Assembly (NCBI GenBank): GCA_017560305.1
Contig: JAFYOF010000034.1
Location: forward strand, 1 to 21,766
Origin: Alistipes sp.
GTDB taxonomy: Bacteria > Bacteroidota > Bacteroidia > Bacteroidales > Rikenellaceae
Length of the DNA: 21,766 nt
Reading direction: 5' to 3'
The notes beneath the pieces are model-generated. The model did no database searches. It was not told where the DNA came from and worked only from the letters and a program-made list of their open reading frames with translations. The position numbers were made by a program, and so were the translations under genes. Below, piece after piece: positions 1-6,361 of this stretch. Every line of letters begins with the position of its first letter. Within the stretch, counting starts at the first letter, position 1.

Positions 1-269
1 AGCTCGATACCCTTCGCATTAACCTTACCCATAAACTCTGAATAAGTCATACCGTAAGCGCGAACCGCAGCGTTGATACGAGTGATCCACAATGAACGGT
101 ATGTTCTCTTCTTAATCTGACGGTGTGCATAAGCATACTGCAGACCCTTCTCGACAGTGTTTTTCGCAACTGTCCATACGTTTCCCCTTGAACCAAAGTT
201 ACCCTTGGCAAGCTTCAAAACCTTCTTTCTTCTTGCGCGTGACGCAACAGCGTTGACTGAACGTGGCAT
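1..269 (-). CDS. rplT: 50S ribosomal protein L20 (3' end cut by window edge)
   Basis: Large-subunit ribosomal protein L20, which binds 23S rRNA and is needed early in 50S assembly. The reverse strand starts with ATG at 269 and reads [16 protein letters not shown], then [19 protein letters not shown] and [17 protein letters not shown], the basic N-terminal extension and core typical of L20. About 89 codons are visible before the window edge; the family is usually about 115 aa, so the last quarter is outside. It lies 107 nt downstream of rpmI on the same strand with no terminator between them, so the two are probably co-transcribed from the promoter at 607-614. The identity is very secure. Confidence 0.97.
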   Translation of the reverse strand, partial: MPRSVNAVASRARRKKVLKLAKGNFGSRGNVWTVAKNTVEKGLQYAYAHRQIKKRTYRSLWITRINAAVRAYGMTYSEFMGKVNAKGIE

Positions 270-376
270 AGTAAAATAAGTTTTTGATGGAACTCATAGC
301 GGCGAGATTCTCTCTCACTCTTTAGGGCTATTTCGTCCCGATTGTTAATAAAATAATGTTAATTTCCTGCGGTTAA

Positions 377-571
377 TTATTTAACCAACAAGTTCTTGAT
401 CTTAGCCTCATCAGCTGAAGATACAGTTGAAGAATAACACAAGTTACGCTTCTGCTTCTTAGTCTTTTTTGTCAGGATGTGACTGTGATAAGCGTGCTTA
501 CGCTTGATCTTACCTGTGCCGGTGAAAGTAAATCTCTTCTTTGCAGCGGCATTAGTTTTCATTTTTGGCAT
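377..571 (-). CDS. rpmI: 50S ribosomal protein L35
   Basis: Small basic protein of the large ribosomal subunit. The 64-aa product begins [20 protein letters not shown] and continues with [13 protein letters not shown], the diagnostic L35 pattern, at the usual family length (about 65 aa). The ATG at 571 is preceded by a leader of about 35 nt and a -7 box at 607-614. It is followed by rplT in the standard order. In most Bacteroidales infC (often after thrS) precedes rpmI; here the upstream neighbour is instead a small uncharacterised frame with its own terminator, so rpmI-rplT appear to be an independent transcription unit. Confidence 0.97.
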   Translation of the reverse strand: MPKMKTNAAAKKRFTFTGTGKIKRKHAYHSHILTKKTKKQKRNLCYSSTVSSADEAKIKNLLVK

Positions 572-606
572 TTTCTCAAAAAGTTAAATTAGTTAAACAT
601 AGCGCG

Positions 607-614
607 CAAAGATA
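607..614 (-). promoter_or_regulatory. -7 promoter box for rpmI-rplT
   Basis: On the minus strand this is TATCTTTG, an exact match to the Bacteroidota -7 consensus TAnnTTTG, 35 nt upstream of the rpmI ATG. I see no clear TTTG at the expected -33 spacing, so the upstream half is weak. It would allow rpmI-rplT to be transcribed without infC. Confidence 0.6.
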
Positions 615-668
615 CGCTTTTTTTCTCAAATACTACACTTTCGGCAAAGATTTTTGAGTTTTGGCGTC

Positions 669-700
669 AAAAAATCCCCGACACAGGGAAAATGTCGGGG
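669..700 (-). terminator. Intrinsic terminator behind the 60-aa frame
   Basis: On the minus strand, CCCCGACA (700-693) and TGTCGGGG (683-676) form an 8-bp perfect stem with a 9-nt loop, followed by a run of T residues (675-669). This is a canonical Rho-independent terminator 29 nt after the stop codon of the 729-911 frame. It isolates rpmI from anything upstream. Confidence 0.85.
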
Positions 701-728
701 AATAATCACGCTTTATCAGCCTCGCAAC

Positions 729-911
729 CTAAAAATTCACCTCCACCGTATCGGTAAAGACCTCGCCGTCAACATCGGTAATTGAGACTGTGATATTATG
801 CTTCTTGCCGAGAGTAGGATTCTTCTCAAATTGCAGAGCGGCATTACCATTCAACACCTTTAGGTCAAATTCCGAAAGTGCCGAGCAAAGTTTCTCTATC
901 TCCTCCGTCAC
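729..911 (-). CDS. Small hypothetical protein or C-terminal gene remnant
   Basis: A 60-codon frame ending in KHNITVSITDVDGEVFTDTVEVNF-like sequence: the second half looks like beta strands of a secreted or Ig-like domain, but I do not recognise the family. There is no ATG. The only plausible start is GTG at 911, and the frame stays open upstream through the 38-bp AT-rich repeat until a TAA inside the divergent lolD start region. The product lacks a signal peptide. A good terminator follows, which suggests that a real gene once ended or still ends here. It could be a GTG-started small gene, or the tail of a gene whose 5' part was lost when the repeat/lolD promoter region was joined to it. I see no promoter for it. 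Confidence 0.4.
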   Translation of the reverse strand: MTEEIEKLCSALSEFDLKVLNGNAALQFEKNPTLGKKHNITVSITDVDGEVFTDTVEVNF

Positions 912-928
912 CCAAACACAACACGGAT

Positions 929-966
929 TTCTAATTTTGAATTCTAAATTTTGAATTTTGAATTTA
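929..966 (+). repeat. 38-bp dispersed AT-rich repeat, copy A
   Basis: Starts TTCTAATTTTGAATTC and ends TTTTGAATTTTGAATTTA. The same 38 bases occur on the minus strand at 11300-11337 without a mismatch. In this copy the repeat lies 7 nt upstream of the lolD -7 box, and its TTTTG at 949-953 is the -33 element, 20 nt from the box. See the finding on the promoter cassette. Confidence 0.85.
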
Positions 967-981
967 TATTGTGTACCTTTG
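949..981 (+). promoter_or_regulatory. Promoter of the lolD operon (repeat-borne -33)
   Basis: TTTTG at 949-953, a 20-nt spacer, then TACCTTTG at 974-981: a full match to the Bacteroidota -33/-7 consensus. Only four bases separate the -7 box from the lolD ATG (986), so transcription should begin at or within a few bases of the start codon. Confidence 0.8.
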
Positions 982-985
982 TAAT

Positions 986-1636
986 ATGATTAAAGCAGAA
1001 AACATACGCAAGAGTTACGGCACGCTGGAGGTGCTCAAAGGTGTATCGCTCGAGGTGAAGCCCCACGAGGTGGTCTCAATCGTAGGTCAGAGTGGCGCAG
1101 GCAAGACCACCCTGCTGCAGATTATCGGCACGCTGTCGCCTATGGATAGCGGCTCGCTCACAATCGATGGCGAGCAGATGGCACACTTGGGCGACGACCA
1201 GCTATCGGACTTCCGTAACCGTAAGATTGGCTTCGTGTTCCAGTTCCATCACCTCCTGCCCGAGTTCACCGCTCTGGAGAATGTGATGATGCCCGCCCTG
1301 ATTGCCCACCGCAAACCCAAGGAGGTGGAGCAGGAGGCAAAGCAGCTGCTTGAGATGATGAACCTCAAGGAGCGTCTGACGCACAAGCCCAGCGCCCTGT
1401 CGGGTGGCGAGCAGCAGCGAGTAGCCATTGCGCGTGCGCTGATTAACCGCCCCGCCCTGCTGCTGGCAGATGAGCCTTCGGGCAACCTCGACTCAAAAAA
1501 CCGCGACGAGATACACTCACTCTTCTTCCGCCTGCGCGACGAGTTGGGGCAGACCACCGTTATTGTCACTCACGACGAGGGTTTGGCATCAATGGCCGAC
1601 CGCAAAATCACTATGCGTGACGGCGAAATAATCTAA
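986..1636 (+). CDS. lolD: Lipoprotein-releasing ABC transporter ATPase LolD
   Basis: Cytoplasmic ATPase of the LolCDE-type complex, which extracts lipoproteins from the inner membrane for delivery to the outer membrane. The 216-aa product, about the usual family length, has Walker [10 protein letters not shown] (34-42), the Q-loop near [10 protein letters not shown] (85-94), signature LSGGEQQR (138-145), Walker B LLLADEP (158-164) and an H-loop histidine at 196. I chose ATG 986 ([12 protein letters not shown]) because an upstream GTG at 971 lies inside the promoter. The LolC/E-type permease is not adjacent. It is first of a three-gene run with 3-nt and 2-nt gaps. The MacB/LolD/FtsE subfamily is close; LolD fits best by length and sequence. 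Confidence 0.9.
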   Translation: MIKAENIRKSYGTLEVLKGVSLEVKPHEVVSIVGQSGAGKTTLLQIIGTLSPMDSGSLTIDGEQMAHLGDDQLSDFRNRKIGFVFQFHHLLPEFTALENVMMPALIAHRKPKEVEQEAKQLLEMMNLKERLTHKPSALSGGEQQRVAIARALINRPALLLADEPSGNLDSKNRDEIHSLFFRLRDELGQTTVIVTHDEGLASMADRKITMRDGEII

Positions 1637-1639
1637 CCT

Positions 1640-2413
1640 ATGCAACACGACGAGTTACGCGACCTACTGGAACATCTGCACGATAAGTACAACCGCCCAG
1701 AGTTCATCGAGCCCGACCCCATCAGCATACCCCACTCATTCACCGACCGCCACGACCGCGAGGTTGCGGGCTTTCTGGCTGCCGCCATCGCGTGGGGTAA
1801 CCGCAAGGCAATCGTGAAGAGTGCGCGCAGGATGATGCAATATATGGACTACGCCCCCGCCGACTATGTGCGCAACGCCTCGGCGCAGGAGCTACGCCAC
1901 CTTCAGAGCTATGTCCACCGCACCTTCAACGGTCAGGATTTCACCGACTTTGTGCTTTGTATGCGCCACATAATGGAGCGCTGGGGCGGCATCGGCAAGT
2001 TCTTTGAGCAAAACTACGAGGCTACGCAGGATATGGCGCAGGTGCTCTCGCGCTTCCGCCACGAGTTCTTCTCCTGCGACCACGACAAGCACTGCGAGAA
2101 GCACCTCTCATCTATTGACAAGGGTGCTGCCTGCAAGCGACTGAATATGTATCTGCGCTGGTTTGTCCGCCGCGACGAGCGAGGCGTGGATTTCGGACTC
2201 TGGCAGAAGATTCCGATGTCGGCACTCTATCTGCCGCTCGACCTGCACACGGGAAATATGGGTCGTGCGCTGGGACTTCTCTCTCGCAAGCAGAACGACT
2301 GGAAGGCAACCGCCGAGATTACCGAAGCTCTGCGCTCATTCGACGCCGAGGACCCCGTACGCTATGACTACTCGTTGTTTGGCGCGGGAATTGATGGATT
2401 CTTAAAAGAGTAA
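1640..2413 (+). CDS. TIGR02757/DUF2400 family protein
   Basis: A 257-aa soluble protein of a family common in Bacteroidota whose function is not established. Recognisable conserved stretches are GFLAAAIAWGNRKAI near residues 34-50, KRLNMYLRWFVRRDE near 165-180, and the C-terminal GLWQKIPMSALYLPLDLHTG and FDAEDPVRYDYSLFG. The pattern of a helical protein with an N-M-LRW-VR motif and a final DPVRYD-LFG is reminiscent of helix-hairpin-helix DNA glycosylase-like folds, but that is an inference and I see no catalytic proof. It begins 3 nt after lolD and ends 2 nt before the methyltransferase gene, so it is translated from the same transcript. No signal peptide or membrane segment. Confidence 0.8.
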   Translation: MQHDELRDLLEHLHDKYNRPEFIEPDPISIPHSFTDRHDREVAGFLAAAIAWGNRKAIVKSARRMMQYMDYAPADYVRNASAQELRHLQSYVHRTFNGQDFTDFVLCMRHIMERWGGIGKFFEQNYEATQDMAQVLSRFRHEFFSCDHDKHCEKHLSSIDKGAACKRLNMYLRWFVRRDERGVDFGLWQKIPMSALYLPLDLHTGNMGRALGLLSRKQNDWKATAEITEALRSFDAEDPVRYDYSLFGAGIDGFLKE

Positions 2414-2415
2414 CT

Positions 2416-3132
2416 ATGCGAGGTAAAGGTTTTACATTCAAGCAGTTTCACATAAACCACGACAAGTGTGCGATGAAGGTGGGCACCGACGGCACACTCC
2501 TTGGCGCGTGGGCAGCAATACCCGACGAGTGTCAGCGAATACTTGACATCGGCACAGGCTCGGGACTCATAGCCATAATGGCGGCACAACGCCACAGCAA
2601 GGTGCACATCACCGCCATTGACATCGACGCAGACTGCATCACCCAGACCCTCGAAAACATCGAGGCGTGCCCGTGGAGTGAGCGCATCGAGGCCTTCAAC
2701 TCTTCGCTGCAGGAGTTTGCGCCCGAGGCGAAGTTTGATGTAATCATCTCAAACCCGCCCTTCTTTGTGGACTCACAACTGCCACCCGACCAGCAGCGCT
2801 CGATGGCACGACACACCGCCACCCTCTCGTTCAAGGAACTCACCGATGGCGTACTGCGACTGCTCGCCCCCGGGGGCAGATTCTCGCTCATCCTGCCACC
2901 CGCAGAGACCGACAGATTCCTCTCCGCCGCACGCGGAAGGCTCTTTGTCACCCGCCGCACCGAGGTGCACTCAACGCCCACAAGCGGCGTGAAGCGCATA
3001 ATGACCGAGTTGCAGGCAGACCCGCCCGCCGAGCCCGCCACAACCGAGCAACTCATCATCGAGGATCAGGGAATGCTGGGATTCAGCGAAAAATACAAGG
3101 CATTAACCAAGGATTTTTACCTAAAATTTTGA
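2416..3132 (+). CDS. trmN6: tRNA1(Val) A37 N6-methyltransferase (TrmN6/YfiC-like)
   Basis: Class I SAM-dependent methyltransferase predicted to methylate adenine 37 of a tRNA, a base next to the anticodon. The 238-aa product has the SAM-binding motif LDIGTGSGLIAIMAAQR (about 40-56), an acidic loop AIDIDADC and the catalytic NPPF motif (about 113-116) typical of N6-adenine methyltransferases. Length matches the YfiC family (about 240 aa). It is the last gene of the lolD operon; the -33 element of the next gene overlaps its stop codon. The precise tRNA target is taken from the E. coli family member and was not shown here; other small-molecule or rRNA NPPF methyltransferases are less likely. Confidence 0.85.
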   Translation: MRGKGFTFKQFHINHDKCAMKVGTDGTLLGAWAAIPDECQRILDIGTGSGLIAIMAAQRHSKVHITAIDIDADCITQTLENIEACPWSERIEAFNSSLQEFAPEAKFDVIISNPPFFVDSQLPPDQQRSMARHTATLSFKELTDGVLRLLAPGGRFSLILPPAETDRFLSAARGRLFVTRRTEVHSTPTSGVKRIMTELQADPPAEPATTEQLIIEDQGMLGFSEKYKALTKDFYLKF

Positions 3133-3158
3133 TTATACAGGCAAAACGAGTAATTTTG
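3127..3158 (+). promoter_or_regulatory. Promoter of the DUF4831 gene
   Basis: TTTTG at 3127-3131 (overlapping the trmN6 stop codon), a 19-nt spacer, and TAATTTTG at 3151-3158 match the Bacteroidota -33/-7 consensus. The leader to the ATG at 3190 is about 28 nt. No terminator separates this from the upstream operon, so read-through is also possible. Confidence 0.8.
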
Positions 3159-3189
3159 CTACAATTACAAAAAAAACACTCAATTTACG

Positions 3190-4095
3190 ATGAAACGAAT
3201 TTTATCATTTTTGGCGTTGGCGATGCTCTCAGTCGCTACCCTTTCGGCACAGAATAACACACACTGCGCTGTGGTTGGACCTTACTATGATGCTACGGGC
3301 AAGCTGGTCATCTCTGACCCTGCAACAACCCTGAAGGTACAGCTCACCGTAACCAAGGAGCAGACAATCGTAGGTCCATACGCAAAATATGCGCAGAAGT
3401 TCCTTGAGATTCGCCCTGCGTTGGTTGAGCGCACAACATACACCGTGACTGGTGCAGAGATCTGCCTCGCAGAGATGGGCGCAGCGACACTCCCAGCAGA
3501 CGCAACCAAGACCGTAGCAGAGGGTTACCTCGGCTCAAAGAAGGAGTTTGCAAAGATTACTCCCGACCGCCTCTCATCTTCAATCGTAAGCACCGAGGAG
3601 GCTGCTTATCAGGCTGCGCAGATGATTTTCTCAATCCGCAAGCACCGTATGGATTTGATTACTGGCGAGGCTGGCGAGAATGTATTCGGCGGCGGCTTGA
3701 AGGATGCGCTTGACGCACTGGACAAGAAGGAGCAGGAGTTGTTGGAGTTGTTCCTCGGCAAGAAGGTTTGCTCGACATCTACTCACACCTACACCATCCC
3801 AATGGCTAACGGCGTAGCGGAGTATGTTGTGGCAAAGTTCTCATCGCAGAGCGGTTTGAAGCCCGCTTCAGCTGATGGTGACGCAGTGAAGCTCTCACTT
3901 GCTGACTCTGGCGCAACACCTTCATTCACAAGCGTTCAGGAGGTAGAGGCATCGAACAAGTCGGCTATCGCAGTACGCATCGCGTGTCTTGCAAACTGCT
4001 CGGTAGTGGCTGGCAACAAGATTGTGGGCAGCGCAACGCTCCCAGTCTATGAGTTGGGTCGCACGGCTTACATCCTCAACCCAGCAAAGAAATAG
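3190..4095 (+). CDS. Exported DUF4831 family protein
   Basis: A 301-aa exported protein of unknown function. MKRILSFLALAMLSVATLSAQ is a clear Sec signal peptide with likely cleavage after A20 (LSA-Q). The mature part has TTLKVQLTVTKEQTIVGPYA followed by KYAQKFLEI, which is the hallmark I associate with DUF4831, a Bacteroidota-restricted family usually of 330-360 aa; this one is somewhat short. There is no cysteine for lipidation, so it should be periplasmic or outer-membrane associated. It has its own promoter and terminator and is thus monocistronic. Codon use is rich in AAG, GAG and CTC, in line with good expression. No biochemical role can be assigned. Confidence 0.8.
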   Translation: MKRILSFLALAMLSVATLSAQNNTHCAVVGPYYDATGKLVISDPATTLKVQLTVTKEQTIVGPYAKYAQKFLEIRPALVERTTYTVTGAEICLAEMGAATLPADATKTVAEGYLGSKKEFAKITPDRLSSSIVSTEEAAYQAAQMIFSIRKHRMDLITGEAGENVFGGGLKDALDALDKKEQELLELFLGKKVCSTSTHTYTIPMANGVAEYVVAKFSSQSGLKPASADGDAVKLSLADSGATPSFTSVQEVEASNKSAIAVRIACLANCSVVAGNKIVGSATLPVYELGRTAYILNPAKK

Positions 4096-4112
4096 CCAAA
4101 TCAAAAACCTAC

Positions 4113-4147
4113 AAAGGCTGCCGACATAATCGTTTGCAGCCTTTTTT
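4113..4147 (+). terminator. Intrinsic terminator of the DUF4831 gene
   Basis: AAAGGCTGC (4113-4121) pairs with GCAGCCTTT (4136-4144), with a 14-nt loop, followed by TTT. It lies 18 nt after the stop codon and just upstream of the AlkD-like gene. Confidence 0.8.
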
Positions 4148-4193
4148 CAATTATTTTGCTCTAAACCTTAGGATTGTGGATAACACTTCAAAG

Positions 4194-4811
4194 ATGATAT
4201 CGTTGCTTGGCAAGATGCGCAAGCAGATGAATGGTGCCGTGGCGGATGCAATGTTCTACTACGGCGAGAACTATGGTCTGAACTATGGCGTGAGCCTGCC
4301 TACCGTGCGTGAGATTGCACAGGCGGAGGGGCACGACCACGCACTGGCGGAGTACCTCTTCAAGCAGCAGGTGCGAGAGCTGAAGCTCGCCGCATTCCAC
4401 ATCGCCGACCCAACACTCATCAACGCTTCAAACTCATCGTTTTGGGCGAATGGCATCACCAACTCGGAGCTAGCCGAGGAGGCGGCATTTGCCTTGCTTC
4501 GCCACTCGCCTGCCGTAATGGAGATTGTCGCGGAGTGGCTTCGCAGCGAGAGCGAATGGGTTGTCTACGCCGCAATGATGGCAGCAGCGAGAAACAACGC
4601 AATATCCACGGCTGAGATAGAGTCTGTTGTTGATATTGTAAGCCGCTATCCCGACTCTCGCCCCATAGCGCAGGGCTGCGTAGCGCTGCTTGCTGCAGCA
4701 TACCTCAATGTGGAGTTGCAAGGCGTGGTAAAGAGTACTATTGAGACTCTAAACAACTGCTCCGCAACCGATTACATCCGCGAGGAGATGAGTTGGAGAA
4801 TGGAGTTTTAG
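4194..4811 (+). CDS. DNA alkylation repair protein, AlkD-like HEAT-repeat family
   Basis: A 205-aa all-helical protein resembling AlkD/PF08713, HEAT-repeat DNA glycosylases that remove N3- and N7-alkylated bases. The N-terminus MISLLGKMRKQMNGAVADAM and the stretches VSLPTVREIAQ (about 33-43), EYLFKQQVRELKLAAFHIAD (about 52-71) and LRSESEWVVYAAMMAA fit the repeat pattern, in which helices carry W, A and R positions. I cannot confirm the catalytic Asp/Arg pair without an alignment. I start at ATG 4194; an in-frame GTG at 4176 is possible, and starts further upstream fall inside the preceding terminator. Only a poor -7-like box (TTATTTTG, 4151-4158) lies in front. Its 3' end is 7 nt from the convergent thioredoxin gene. 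Confidence 0.65.
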   Translation: MISLLGKMRKQMNGAVADAMFYYGENYGLNYGVSLPTVREIAQAEGHDHALAEYLFKQQVRELKLAAFHIADPTLINASNSSFWANGITNSELAEEAAFALLRHSPAVMEIVAEWLRSESEWVVYAAMMAAARNNAISTAEIESVVDIVSRYPDSRPIAQGCVALLAAAYLNVELQGVVKSTIETLNNCSATDYIREEMSWRMEF

Positions 4812-4818
4812 GGCGTGG

Positions 4819-5142
4819 TCAGTACATCTCAAGGCGCTCCTGGCGCTTTAGTTCATTAACGAGCTCCTGCACCGACATCACACCGCTCGAGCGCCACAAT
4901 ATGCGCCCCTCACGAAAGAGTATGAGCGTCGGCACTGCGTGAATGCGCAGATGTGCCGCGAGCGCTGCATTCTCTGGGCGGTCAACATCTATGCGTACAA
5001 TATCCACCAACGACGACAACTGCTCCTGCACCTTATCCAGCACAGGATGCATCGCCTTGCACGGCCCACACCATTGGGCATAAAAATCCACCAGCACAAA
5101 ACCCTCGCCAGCAGTCAAACTCTTCAAATCGCTAATTGTCAT
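4819..5142 (-). CDS. trxA: Thioredoxin
   Basis: A 107-aa cytoplasmic thioredoxin, a thiol-disulfide reductant. It shows VDFYAQWCGPCK with the active-site cysteines at 25 and 28, IDVDRPENAALA, and the cis-proline AVPT at 69-72. There is no signal peptide. Length is that of classical thioredoxin. The C-terminus (QERLEMY) is slightly unusual. It is a lone gene on this strand, convergent with the AlkD-like gene, and no clear TAnnTTTG box is visible in front of it. Which of the several Bacteroidales thioredoxins it is cannot be told from the sequence. Confidence 0.9.
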   Translation of the reverse strand: MTISDLKSLTAGEGFVLVDFYAQWCGPCKAMHPVLDKVQEQLSSLVDIVRIDVDRPENAALAAHLRIHAVPTLILFREGRILWRSSGVMSVQELVNELKRQERLEMY

Positions 5143-5242
5143 CTTGCTACATTTTTATAGCGAGGTGTTCAAATTTGGTGCCAGAGAGGAATTGACGACT
5201 CAACTTGCACACTTAAAATGGCTGCAAAAAAGATGATTAAAT

Positions 5243-5259
5243 ATGAAAATTGTTTTCAT
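5243..5259. promoter_or_regulatory. Palindrome upstream of the peptide gene promoter
   Basis: ATGAAAA-TTG-TTTTCAT, a 7-bp perfect inverted repeat around a 3-nt centre, lies at the -33 region of the promoter whose -7 box is at 5277-5284. A similar palindrome precedes the nucleotidyltransferase gene (11456-11471). It could be an operator; chance in AT-rich DNA is not excluded. Confidence 0.35.
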
Positions 5260-5276
5260 TTTTAAGATTTTACAAA

Positions 5277-5284
5277 TACCTTTG
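5277..5284 (+). promoter_or_regulatory. -7 box of the peptide/lipoprotein operon
   Basis: TACCTTTG matches TAnnTTTG exactly. The -33 position holds TTTTC (5253-5257, 19-nt spacer) rather than TTTG. The leader to the peptide ATG at 5321 is about 33 nt. No promoter is visible between the peptide and the lipoprotein gene. Confidence 0.65.
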
Positions 5285-5320
5285 CATCCGTTAAAATAAA
5301 ATATCACAAAACTTAAACTA

Positions 5321-5440
5321 ATGAAGAAAGAGAATTACATTGCACCCGAGGTAGAGATTATCGAGGTTGCAGTAGAGCAGGGATTTGCGGCAAGTTCAGA
5401 TGATTATCCAGATTGGGGAAAAGAGTTCCCATTGGGATAA
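5321..5440 (+). CDS. 39-aa peptide of the MKK...Y-P-E-V type
   Basis: An ATG-started frame of 39 codons. The product begins MKKENYIAPEVEIIEVAVEQ, continues GFAASSDDYPDWGKEFPLG, and is strongly acidic in its second half. Short peptides beginning MKK-Y-xP-E-V and carrying an A-A-S step near residue 24 recur in Bacteroidales genomes in my experience, often ahead of lipoprotein or fimbrial genes, but their function is unknown to me. Support that it is a gene: exact -7 box with a 33-nt leader, clean start and stop, and a 37-nt gap to a co-oriented lipoprotein gene. There is no N-terminal hydrophobic segment. A cleaved leader/core layout is conceivable but no modification enzyme is nearby. Confidence 0.65.
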   Translation: MKKENYIAPEVEIIEVAVEQGFAASSDDYPDWGKEFPLG

Positions 5441-5477
5441 TCAAGCAAAATCACAAACTAACTAACAAAGTATTACT

Positions 5478-6341
5478 ATGAAGAAATTTCTTTTTATCGC
5501 AATAGCAATGCTCGCTTTCGCCTGCGCAAAGGAGGATATTGAGCAGACAACGCCACAGTTGCATCAAGTGACTATCAATGTCGCAGACTTTCCAACAACC
5601 CGTGCCGATGTATATGGCAAGACAGCTTGGGAGAAAGGTGATAAGTTGTGGATTGAAATTAAGTTGTTTTCAGCAGAAACTATTTTTGACGAAGATGTAC
5701 CGATTTACCTGCATCCAATCACATTCAATGGTTATACTTGGTTGAGCGAGTCACCTTTACTCCTTCCTGAGTTTGATTTTATCGATTTTTATGTAACATA
5801 TTGTCCTAATATGGAAATGACCTGGCTGGAGGAGGAAGGTACATACTTCTTGGAGGAGGCTACAGATGAGACTCCATACCTCAACGAGTTCCTGACTGTC
5901 AACATTTTTGAGGAATACGGAGATAATTTGTATTACAACACCGAAACCGAGACTCTCAAAATCGCGTGGGATCACGATTATATTGGAAGAAATAATCGCG
6001 TTAGAATCAACTACAAACCTAACACAGAAATCAAGGTTGCATTGGAAAGCGTAACTTATGCTGTGAGATATGATTATCTTGCTCCTGAAATCTACACCGA
6101 AGATTATGAGGATGCAGAATTTAATGTAACAACCGACGCTGATGGTAATGCATTCATCTTCGCTATGTGGTATCCTGGTATGGATGAATCACTTGCAAAG
6201 CCTTCTATCACAATTATGAATAGCGATGGTAGCAAGATTTTGAAGGATAAGGTTAATCTGCCATATAGACAAAGTTACCAATACCCATTTGAGCCAGAGG
6301 CTGGCGGTCGCGCATATGTGTTGACTGTACCACAAGAGTAA
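5478..6341 (+). CDS. Fimbrillin-like lipoprotein
   Basis: A 287-aa predicted surface lipoprotein. MKKFLFIAIAMLAFAC is a signal peptide with a lipobox-like LAFAC, placing the lipidated cysteine at 16. The next part, HQVTINVADFPTTRADVYGKT then AWEKGDKLWIEI, follows the pattern of Bacteroidales fimbrillin-type proteins: a conserved TRA after the first strand, then a W-GDK/I strand. In FimA/Mfa pilins an Arg in this area is the protease site that frees the assembling strand; R43 could play that part here, which is inference. The body is rich in D, E and Y. It follows the 39-aa peptide gene and ends at a terminator shared with radA. Base composition is visibly more AT-rich than that of both neighbours, suggesting acquisition or a fast-evolving surface gene. 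No anchor or usher genes are next to it. Confidence 0.7.
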   Translation: MKKFLFIAIAMLAFACAKEDIEQTTPQLHQVTINVADFPTTRADVYGKTAWEKGDKLWIEIKLFSAETIFDEDVPIYLHPITFNGYTWLSESPLLLPEFDFIDFYVTYCPNMEMTWLEEEGTYFLEEATDETPYLNEFLTVNIFEEYGDNLYYNTETETLKIAWDHDYIGRNNRVRINYKPNTEIKVALESVTYAVRYDYLAPEIYTEDYEDAEFNVTTDADGNAFIFAMWYPGMDESLAKPSITIMNSDGSKILKDKVNLPYRQSYQYPFEPEAGGRAYVLTVPQE

Positions 6342-6361
6342 ATCGGCAGAAAGAATAATAG

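Noticed and set aside
270..376. L20-type autoregulatory RNA leader between or before rpmI and rplT
   Set aside because: No structure resembling the known L20 leaders could be recognised by eye in the 107-nt gap or in the 35-nt rpmI leader.
929..966. AT-rich TTTTGAATTTTGAA runs as a simple-sequence microsatellite
   Set aside because: The identity with 11300-11337 extends over 38 non-periodic bases, including TTCTAA and GAATTCTAAA, so it is more than a slipped simple repeat.
971..985. GTG at 971 as an upstream start for lolD
   Set aside because: It lies in the promoter -7 region and adds MYLCN, absent from the LolD family; ATG 986 fits the family N-terminus.
4113..4147. Resemblance of the AAAGGCTG/CAGCCTTT stems at 4113, 6362 and the GGTTGCA stem at 17194 as a repeat family
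   Set aside because: Similarity is limited to the A-GC-rich-T layout expected of terminators; loops differ completely.
4134..4193. TTG at 4134 as the start of the AlkD-like gene
   Set aside because: It lies inside the terminator hairpin of the preceding gene; ATG 4194 gives a sensible N-terminus.
5321..5440. Calling the 39-aa peptide a RiPP precursor
   Set aside because: No radical SAM, LanM, YcaO or peptidase-transporter gene is nearby, so only the weaker statement is made.
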